From an uncultured Pelagibacteraceae bacterium (GTDB lineage Bacteria; Pseudomonadota; Alphaproteobacteria; Pelagibacterales; Pelagibacteraceae): 53,866 bases of DNA. Below, in pieces: positions 47,659-53,866 of the stretch. The stretch covers positions 1 to 53,866 of the forward strand of contig CACHWO010000002.1 in the NCBI GenBank assembly GCA_902583685.1, read 5' to 3'. Every line of letters starts with the position of its first letter. Position 1 is the first letter of the stretch. A program made the translations under genes and the position numbers. A model generated the notes under the pieces. The model made no database searches and was not told the origin of the DNA. It saw nothing but the letters and a program-made list of their open reading frames with translations.

Positions 47659-48900
47659 TTAACTTCTTTTAGACCAACTTGGGATTGGGTGGTAGAATTT
47701 GTCAGAAGCCCATTTTGTTGGAGCTACTACTTTATTCTCACACTTATCACCTTTGCATCTTACTTGGAACAAGATCATTGGTTTAGCAGTATTTTGTCCG
47801 CCAGGTCCAAATTTAATGTTTCCGTAGAAAGTTTGCATTTCAGTTGTTCGCAAAGCATCTCTAACTTTATCGCCATCAAATGAATTTGCTCTTTCGAACG
47901 CATCTTTGAAAACGATTAAAGCTGCAGATGATTCAGCTGATTGGTAAGGCGGAGCATAACCAAATCTTTTTGTAAAGTCTTTGTCATACTTTTTACCTGT
48001 ACCAAAAAACTTATCTTTGTAGCTTAAGTTTTTGTGCCACTGAGATGCACATAAAGCATATTCTGAATTCTTTCCGTGTTGTTTAGAAAGTTTTGCAGCA
48101 TCGCAATGCGTCATCGCTAACATTGGAACATCAACTTTCATTTCAGCAATTTGTCTGATTGCAGTTAATGCACCTTTTGTGTGACCAGATACAACAAGAA
48201 CATCAGGTTTTTTTGCTTTAACTTTTACTAATGTTGCTTTCATATCATTCAACTCTTTAGGTAGCTTGTCATCAATGATGATTTCAGATCCAGTTCTTTT
48301 TGCTGCATCAAGAATACCTAGTCTCACATCTTGTGAGAAAGCATCCTGTTCAAATGCTTGTGCAATTTTTACTGGCTTACCACCATTTTTTTCAACAGCA
48401 AGATCGATTGCTACTTCAAGGTATTGGTTTGCTGGCGATAATACCGCGAACAAATATTTATAACCTTTTGTAAATAAAGATCTTGATGCACCATTTGCTT
48501 CAACCATAGGAATTTTATATTTCTCGGTTACCGGTGCAATGGCTTTAGTTAAGCCTGAACTGTATGGTCCAAGCATATATTTTACGCCATCTTGATTGAT
48601 TAATCGTTCAGCTAACTGAGCTGCTCTTTTAGGATTTGACTCATCATCATAATAAATAATTTTAAATTTATAAGATTTTCCACCAACTTTTACTCCACCC
48701 ATTTTGTTTAATCTTTCAACTGCAAGATTATAACCGTTTTGAGTGTGTACTCCGTTAGAAGAGTATTTTCCTGTAAGAGAAACTGCAGCACCTAACACAA
48801 TAGTATCTCCTTCAACTTTTGCAAAAGCAGAAGAGATTGTAGCTAGCGTTAGAAGAATAGCTGAAGTAAATGTAATAAATAGTTTTGCTATTTTATTCAT
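47659..48900 (-). CDS. livJ: branched-chain amino acid/amide-type ABC transporter substrate-binding protein (set 2)
   Basis: Signal peptide; VLGAAVSLTGKYSSNGVHTQNGYNLAVERLNKMGGVKVGGK. Confidence 0.93.
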   Translation of the reverse strand: MNKIAKLFITFTSAILLTLATISSAFAKVEGDTIVLGAAVSLTGKYSSNGVHTQNGYNLAVERLNKMGGVKVGGKSYKFKIIYYDDESNPKRAAQLAERLINQDGVKYMLGPYSSGLTKAIAPVTEKYKIPMVEANGASRSLFTKGYKYLFAVLSPANQYLEVAIDLAVEKNGGKPVKIAQAFEQDAFSQDVRLGILDAAKRTGSEIIIDDKLPKELNDMKATLVKVKAKKPDVLVVSGHTKGALTAIRQIAEMKVDVPMLAMTHCDAAKLSKQHGKNSEYALCASQWHKNLSYKDKFFGTGKKYDKDFTKRFGYAPPYQSAESSAALIVFKDAFERANSFDGDKVRDALRTTEMQTFYGNIKFGPGGQNTAKPMILFQVRCKGDKCENKVVAPTKWASDKFYHPIPSWSKRS

Positions 48901-48990
48901 TTTTCCCCCTTTTCATTTTATTTAATTAATTAAATTGATTTAATTAAAGCAACTTTTTACTTTTTAAACAACAGGTTATGGAAAAAAAAA

Positions 48991-49599
48991 TTAAGTTTTA
49001 AACGCAACAATTAGAGCAATGACAATTAGCACACACGCTGAGATTGAATTAAGAAATCTTGGATTACCTTTTAGCCATTCTCTAATTTTGCCAGCTGCAA
49101 ACCCATAAATCATGAGAGTTGAAAAATCTAAAATAACCCAAGTGACCGTTAGAATTAAGAATTGAGAAAATACATTTTCATTAAAATTAATAAATTGAAT
49201 AAATATTGTTGCAAAAACCAATAAAGCCTTGGGACTCAATCCTGCAACTAAAAAACCATCTTTAAAAAAAGAAAATATACTTTTTGAAGATTTGTTTTCT
49301 GGACCAATACTTTTAGTTTTTATATTAAAAGTTTCGTATGCGAGATATAAAATATACGCGATACCAATCCATTTTAAATATAAAAAAATTTCAGGGTTAT
49401 CAATTAATAAAGAACCTATAACAAAAGTTACTAAGGTTGCCTGGATAGCATTAGCAGATACGTCACCTACGGCAGTCCAAATAGATCTTTTCAGTCCATA
49501 ATTAATTGTGTGGGAAACGATTACAACTCTTGGGGGTCCTGGTGTGATAAATAGGAACAACAACAATTGCAAATATAGTATATAATTTTCAGGGAACAT
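48991..49599 (-). CDS. LysE family transporter
   Basis: FLFITPGPPRVVIVSHTINYGLKRSIWTAVGDVSANAIQA; GLSPKALLVFATIFIQF. Confidence 0.9.
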   Translation of the reverse strand: MFPENYILYLQLLLFLFITPGPPRVVIVSHTINYGLKRSIWTAVGDVSANAIQATLVTFVIGSLLIDNPEIFLYLKWIGIAYILYLAYETFNIKTKSIGPENKSSKSIFSFFKDGFLVAGLSPKALLVFATIFIQFINFNENVFSQFLILTVTWVILDFSTLMIYGFAAGKIREWLKGNPRFLNSISACVLIVIALIVAFKT

Positions 49600-49620
49600 A
49601 TTTAGATTATATATTTTTAT

Positions 49621-49914
49621 ATGAAGAAAAGAAGTCTAATTCCGGAAACAAGAGTAAAAAATCCTGAGCCAAAAAAATTTAATGATGATTGGATTATTTG
49701 GGCTGCGTGGGCTGATAGAATAACATTTGAAGAAATTTTTAAGAAGACTGGAAAAAATGAGTCTCAAGTTATAAAAGTGATGCGAAGGAACCTAAAACCT
49801 AGTTCCTTTAGGCTTTGGAGAAAAAGAGTTCACAATACAAGTATAAAGCATAGGAAAAAGTTTAAAATTACAAGAAAGAAAATGAGAGAAAAAATTAGAA
49901 TAAGTGATATATAA
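49621..49914 (+). CDS. TIGR03643/DUF2805 family protein
   Basis: WIIWAAWADRITFEEIFKKTGKNESQVIKVMRRNLKPSSFRLWRKRV. Confidence 0.85.
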   Translation: MKKRSLIPETRVKNPEPKKFNDDWIIWAAWADRITFEEIFKKTGKNESQVIKVMRRNLKPSSFRLWRKRVHNTSIKHRKKFKITRKKMREKIRISDI

Positions 49915-49919
49915 CAATT

Positions 49920-50174
49920 ATGAAAAAAGTTGTCATGTATACCGGTAATCCATGTCCTTATTGCGTTTACGCAAGAGCTTTACTTGATTCAAAAAAAATT
50001 CCTTATGAAGAAATAAATGTTTGGGAAGATGAAACAAAAAGAGAAGAAATGTTAAAGAAAAGTGGAGGAAGAACCTCTGTACCTCAAATTTTTATAGGTG
50101 ATCATCATGTGGGTGGAAATGACGAATTACAAGCTGCTAATAAAACCGGTGAGCTTGATAAGTTGTTAGCTTAA
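49920..50174 (+). CDS. grxC: glutaredoxin 3
   Basis: GNPCPYCVYARALL, TSVPQIFIGDHHVGGNDEL. Confidence 0.96.
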   Translation: MKKVVMYTGNPCPYCVYARALLDSKKIPYEEINVWEDETKREEMLKKSGGRTSVPQIFIGDHHVGGNDELQAANKTGELDKLLA

Positions 50175-50888
50175 CTATCCAAAATTTTCTAAAAAGGGAA
50201 ATATTTCAAGTAGGTAAAAACCAACTATTTGTAAAACATTTGTAAGAATTAATATTCCTGTAATTAGAAGTATAGATCCCCCAATCAAAGAAATTAGTCT
50301 CATTTTTGATTTTAAATTTTTTGAAACACTTAAGAATTTTGTTATTGCATACCCTGATAATATAAAAGGTATTGCAAGTCCCAAGGAATAAAAGCTTAAA
50401 AGTATGACACCTTGTGCAATGCTTGTTTCTACAGCAGCCAATGTTAAAATTGATCCAAGCACTGGTCCTATACATGGTGTCCATCCAAAAGCAAAAGCTG
50501 TTCCAACTAAAAATGGAAAAAATAAATTATTTGAGTAATTTTTTGTGTAAAATCTTTTTTCTTTATTAAGTATATTTAATTTTAAAACTCCCATTATTTG
50601 TAGTGAAAAGATAATTATTATTATTCCTGCAATTATTCTTAATGTATCTGAGTAGTTTATTAAAAAGCTCCCAAAGTAAGATGCTGTGGCTCCAAACGAA
50701 ATAAAGACTAAAGAAAATCCAAGTGAAAAAATAATAGTTTTAGCTAAAATTTTTTGTTTTTTTTCTACTATTTGCTCAAGATTTTGACCAGATATATATG
50801 AAATATATCCAGGTATTAAAGGTAATACACACGGAGATAGAAAACTTATAAATCCTGCTCCTAAAGCTATGTATGATTTAATAAACAT
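50175..50888 (-). CDS. ccdA: cytochrome c biogenesis protein CcdA
   Basis: AGFISFLSPCVLPLIPGYISYISG; GTAFAFGWTPCIGPVLGSIL. Confidence 0.95.
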   Translation of the reverse strand: MFIKSYIALGAGFISFLSPCVLPLIPGYISYISGQNLEQIVEKKQKILAKTIIFSLGFSLVFISFGATASYFGSFLINYSDTLRIIAGIIIIIFSLQIMGVLKLNILNKEKRFYTKNYSNNLFFPFLVGTAFAFGWTPCIGPVLGSILTLAAVETSIAQGVILLSFYSLGLAIPFILSGYAITKFLSVSKNLKSKMRLISLIGGSILLITGILILTNVLQIVGFYLLEIFPFLENFG

Positions 50889-50911
50889 AATTTAATGATA
50901 CTATTATTAAT

Positions 50912-51253
50912 ATGATTATAAAATATTTAAGCTTTCTGCTAGGTCTTATTTGGTCCTACTCCTTTATCAGGACACAGTCAATTTTTAGTAAAAAAACAGC
51001 AATTTTATTTAAAGTCTTTGTTTCTAAAGTTTCTTGGATAACTTTCATATTAGCTTGCTATTTTGGATACAAAAATTTCAGTTTTAAGGCAACTTTAATC
51101 GGAATTGGTCTATCTATAATTATAGTTCATTTAATGTTTTATTTTTCAAAAAAATATTTAGAAAATAAATTTGGTGTTGAGAAAATAGAAAAATCAAAGA
51201 CTGTTTTAGAATATTCTCTTATCTTTTTTATTGTTTATTTTATTATTTTTTAG
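50912..51253 (+). CDS. hypothetical membrane protein
   Basis: 113-aa ORF with several hydrophobic segments; convergent 11-bp overlap with msrB. Confidence 0.55.
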   Translation: MIIKYLSFLLGLIWSYSFIRTQSIFSKKTAILFKVFVSKVSWITFILACYFGYKNFSFKATLIGIGLSIIIVHLMFYFSKKYLENKFGVEKIEKSKTVLEYSLIFFIVYFIIF

Positions 51254-51617
51254 GCTTAAATACTAAACAAAGACCATTGTTACAGAACCTTTTTCCTGTA
51301 GGTTTGGGACCATCATCAAATAAATGACCATGATGTCCCCCGCATTTTTTACAGTGATATTCTGTTCTTTCGTAACCAATGTGGGTGTCTGTTTTAGTTT
51401 CAAAAACATCTGGTAAAGAAGAGAAAAAAGATGGCCAACCAGAACCACTTTCGTATTTCATTGTTGAACTAAAGAGTTTTACTCCACATCCAGCACAATG
51501 ATAATCGCCTTCCCTTTTTTCCTGATTTAAGTGACTAGACCCAGGAGGTTCAGTGCCCTCCTCTTTTAAAATATAGTTTTGTTCAGGTGTTAAATTACCG
51601 TTCCACTTATTGTTCAT
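51243..51617 (-). CDS. msrB: peptide-methionine (R)-S-oxide reductase
   Basis: YHCAGCGVKLFSS, GSGWPSFF, EYHCKKCGGHHGHLFDDGP, RFCNNG. Confidence 0.96.
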   Translation of the reverse strand: MNNKWNGNLTPEQNYILKEEGTEPPGSSHLNQEKREGDYHCAGCGVKLFSSTMKYESGSGWPSFFSSLPDVFETKTDTHIGYERTEYHCKKCGGHHGHLFDDGPKPTGKRFCNNGLCLVFKPKK

Positions 51618-51667
51618 TTAAACACTTTACATCATTTTATTGCTCTTAAAAATGAAGCAAATTTGTA

Positions 51668-51697
51668 TTGACTTTATTGTATTAAATCTAATATAAT
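51668..51697 (+). promoter_or_regulatory. sigma70-like promoter of the metY leader
   Basis: TTGACT (51668-51673), 18-nt spacer, TATAAT (51692-51697). Confidence 0.8.
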
Positions 51698-51705
51698 TTC
51701 AAAAT

Positions 51706-51758
51706 TAGCGCTGATTTAATACAAATTGCGAGCGCTTTATAAAATCCGCTAAAGCGTC
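51706..51758 (+). promoter_or_regulatory. SAM-II riboswitch
   Basis: tagcgctgatttaatacaaattgcgagcgctttataaaatccgctaaagcg matches the SAM-II consensus (GCGCUGAUUUAA...UUGCnAGCGC...GCUAAA). Confidence 0.92.
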
Positions 51759-51769
51759 AAATCTTTCGA

Positions 51770-51800
51770 GACCACCGCTTTAGTCGGTGGTTTTTTTTTT
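51770..51800 (+). terminator. Rho-independent terminator controlled by the SAM-II aptamer
   Basis: ccaccg-ctttagt-cggtgg followed by T10. Confidence 0.95.
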
Positions 51801-51807
51801 GGGAATA

Positions 51808-51876
51808 TCTCAAATTTAAACCAGGCATTTGAACTGTATTGTACGCCTGACAATTTGTCGAAGTACTAAAAAAGGA
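51808..51876 (+). promoter_or_regulatory. SAM-V riboswitch overlapping the metY ribosome-binding region
   Basis: tctcaaatttaaaccaggcatttgaactgtattgtacgcctgacaatttgtcgaagtactaaaaaaggag; AGGCAUUUGAACUGUAUUGUACGCCU core and 3' purine-rich pseudoknot strand containing the SD. Confidence 0.92.
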
Positions 51877-51884
51877 GAAAAAAA

Positions 51885-53180
51885 ATGACTGATAAAATAA
51901 AAAATCCAGAGACAATAGGTCTTCATGGTGGTGAATATAGAAGCGATCCGGCAACTACTGCTGTGGCTGTTCCTATTTATCAAACAACTTCTTACCAATT
52001 TAAAGATGCTAAAACAGCTGCAAACTTATTTGGTTTAAAAGAGTTTGGTAACATCTATACAAGAATTAATAATCCAACTTGTGACATACTTGAAAAAAGA
52101 GTTGCGGCTTTGGAAGGTGGATTGGCTGCAGTTGCAGTTGGGTCCGGACAAGCAGCTTCTGCATTTTGTGTGCAAAATGTTTGTCAAGCAGGGGATAACA
52201 TTGTTTCATCTACCGATCTTTACGGTGGAACAGTAAATTTATTCAAAAATACCTTAAGCATGCAAGGTATTGAAGTTAGGTTTGCTGATCCAAAAGATCC
52301 AAAAAACTTTGAAAAATTAACTGATGATAAGACAAGAGCTTATTATGGAGAGTCATGCCCGAATCCATATCTGAGAGTTTTTCCAATTAAAGAAGTTGCT
52401 GATATTGGAAAGAAGCATGGAATACCTTTGATCATCGACAACACTGCTGCGCCAGTAATATGTAGACCATTAGAACATGGTGCCGCTATAGTTATGCACT
52501 CTCTCACAAAATATATTGGTGGTCATGGAACAACGATAGGAGGAATAATTGTTGATGGTGGAAACTTTGATTGGGTGAGAAATGCAAAGAGACAACCATT
52601 GTTCAACACTCCTGATCCAAGTTACAATGGTGCAATTTGGGGAAGAGATGTTCCTAAAATGACAGGAGCAAACGTTGCGTTTGCAGTAAGAGCTCGAGTT
52701 GTTCTGTTAAGAGATCTTGGTGCTCCATTATCTCCATTCAATGCATTTCAAATAATTCAAGGTTTAGAAACTGTTGCGTTAAGAATGAAGCAACACTGCG
52801 CAAACGCAGAGAAGGTTGTAAAATTCTTAGAGAGTCAGAAAAAAGTTAAGAATGTAATCTATCCTACAAACCATCAAGGTGAAATTAGAGACAGAGCCAA
52901 AAGATATATGAAGGGCGGCTATGGATCTTTGGTTGGAATGGATTTAGGTAGCCTAGAAGCAGGCGCTAAGTTTATTGATAGTTTAAAACTTCTTTATCAT
53001 GTTGCGAATATAGGAGATGCAAGAAGTTTAGCGATACATCCTGCATCAACAACCCACAGTCAGTTAAACGAAAAACAATTGGCTGAGGCTGGTGTAACTC
53101 CAGGATATGTTAGATTATCAATTGGTATAGAGCATCCTGATGATATCATTTCAGATATAAAACAAGCATTAGCTGCCTAA
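51885..53180 (+). CDS. metY: O-acetylhomoserine aminocarboxypropyltransferase/sulfhydrylase (Cys/Met PLP family)
   Basis: IKNPETIGLHGGEYRSDPATTAVAVPIYQTTSYQF; MHSLTKYIGGHGTTIGGIIVDGGNFDW; located behind SAM riboswitches. Confidence 0.95.
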   Translation: MTDKIKNPETIGLHGGEYRSDPATTAVAVPIYQTTSYQFKDAKTAANLFGLKEFGNIYTRINNPTCDILEKRVAALEGGLAAVAVGSGQAASAFCVQNVCQAGDNIVSSTDLYGGTVNLFKNTLSMQGIEVRFADPKDPKNFEKLTDDKTRAYYGESCPNPYLRVFPIKEVADIGKKHGIPLIIDNTAAPVICRPLEHGAAIVMHSLTKYIGGHGTTIGGIIVDGGNFDWVRNAKRQPLFNTPDPSYNGAIWGRDVPKMTGANVAFAVRARVVLLRDLGAPLSPFNAFQIIQGLETVALRMKQHCANAEKVVKFLESQKKVKNVIYPTNHQGEIRDRAKRYMKGGYGSLVGMDLGSLEAGAKFIDSLKLLYHVANIGDARSLAIHPASTTHSQLNEKQLAEAGVTPGYVRLSIGIEHPDDIISDIKQALAA

Positions 53181-53192
53181 TTAAATTTCTGT

Positions 53193-53223
53193 TAATACGT
53201 CAAGTCGACCACTTGACGTATTA
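53193..53223. other. perfect 13-bp hairpin in the metY downstream intergenic region
   Basis: taatacgtcaagt-cgacc-acttgacgtatta; no flanking U-tract. Confidence 0.85.
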
Positions 53224-53246
53224 GCTCGATGTTCTAAAAAGGTTCA

Positions 53247-53711
53247 ATGATGAGAGTATTGAATATTGTAACCTTAATTTTCTTTTTAAGTTCTAACTCG
53301 GTATATGCAAAAATCCTTAAACCTAATAAGAAAATTAAACCAGTTGAAGTTGTAAAAATACAATTAGACGGTCTAAAGAAAAATGACATTTCTTATAAAG
53401 ATAGGGGAATAGAGCAAACTTGGGAATTTGCTCATCCTGACAATAAAATTTTTACAGGTCCCTTAGATAGATTTAAGCAAATGATAAAGGGAGAGTCTTA
53501 TAAAATGCTTCTAAACCACAAAGAGCATAAAATAAGTGAAATATATTCAGATGATAATAAAGTAGTTTTTGAAGTTGTAGTGATGGATGTTAATAAAAAA
53601 TATTTTATGTTTAGATGGCAAGTGGAAAAATATTTAGAAAGTGGTTTACTTAAAAATTGTTGGTTAACAACGGTAGTTTCAGCCCCTGTTCCCATGGGAT
53701 CTTCAATTTAA
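53247..53711 (+). CDS. DUF4864-like exported protein
   Basis: Signal peptide; VEVVKIQLDGLKKND...GIEQTWEFAHPDNKIFTGPLDRFKQMIKG. Confidence 0.72.
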   Translation: MMRVLNIVTLIFFLSSNSVYAKILKPNKKIKPVEVVKIQLDGLKKNDISYKDRGIEQTWEFAHPDNKIFTGPLDRFKQMIKGESYKMLLNHKEHKISEIYSDDNKVVFEVVVMDVNKKYFMFRWQVEKYLESGLLKNCWLTTVVSAPVPMGSSI

Positions 53712-53751
53712 AATACTAGATGAAATCATTTTTTTTTGTTAATTTTTGACT

Positions 53752-53866
53752 GTGAAAAAAAAATATTCAATCTTTAATATTATTAAAAACTCTTTTTCCA
53801 ATAACGAAAATTGGAAAAAAATGTGGCGTAGTCCTGAACCACGAAAATTTTACGATATAATAATTG
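53752..53866 (+). CDS. soxB: sarcosine oxidase beta subunit, 5' end only (GTG start, truncated by window edge)
   Basis: Translated VKKKYSIFNIIKNSFSNNENWKKMWRSPEPRKFYDIIII resembles the SoxB N-terminus (W..AWRSPDPK..YDVVIVGGGGHG). Confidence 0.75.
   Translation, partial: MKKKYSIFNIIKNSFSNNENWKKMWRSPEPRKFYDIII

Noticed and set aside
47596-47883. 95-aa + strand ORF
   Set aside because: Starts across the hairpin and is antisense to livJ-2; not credible.
1-53866. CRISPR arrays, tRNA/rRNA genes, transposases, integrases, phage genes
   Set aside because: Scanned by eye; no regular repeat-spacer pattern, no cloverleaf-like intergenic segment, and no ORF with mobile-element motifs was seen.

Overview
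The window is an AT-rich, gene-dense alphaproteobacterial stretch. Gene content, extreme compactness and riboswitch usage are consistent with SAR11/Pelagibacterales (inference; no rRNA is present to confirm). It is mostly metabolic and transport genes: folE, hisI, tspO, a probable furan/cyclopropane fatty-acid modification module (FAD oxidoreductase, DUF1365, Cfa-like methyltransferase, DUF3833) directly behind gcvTHP, a tandem glycine riboswitch, pxpABC, guaA/guaB, a tesA/ybbA/ybbP-like module, a TRAP transporter, acnA/HAD/prpD-like genes, and two complete branched-chain-type (Liv) ABC transporters. The second Liv operon also carries azlCD, two exported alpha/beta hydrolases and a CsiD/GlaH-like oxygenase. 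At the end are ccdA, msrB, a metY-like gene under tandem SAM-II + SAM-V riboswitches, and the 5' end of a soxB-like gene. Best leads: (1) the tesA/ybbAP-like module lies between two 73-bp direct repeats (70/73 identical) that are the 3' end of a protein gene, suggesting insertion at a coding-gene 3' end without a recognisable integrase; (2) a lipid-modification module apparently downstream of a glycine riboswitch; (3) an IMP dehydrogenase lacking the CBS/Bateman module; (4) an A8-tract frameshift that removes the putative catalytic His of an exported hydrolase inside an otherwise intact operon; (5) stable hairpins after each of the three solute-binding-protein genes; (6) an 8-nt perfect antiterminator complementarity between the SAM-II 3' strand and its terminator. 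No CRISPR array, transposase, integrase, phage gene, rRNA or tRNA was recognised.
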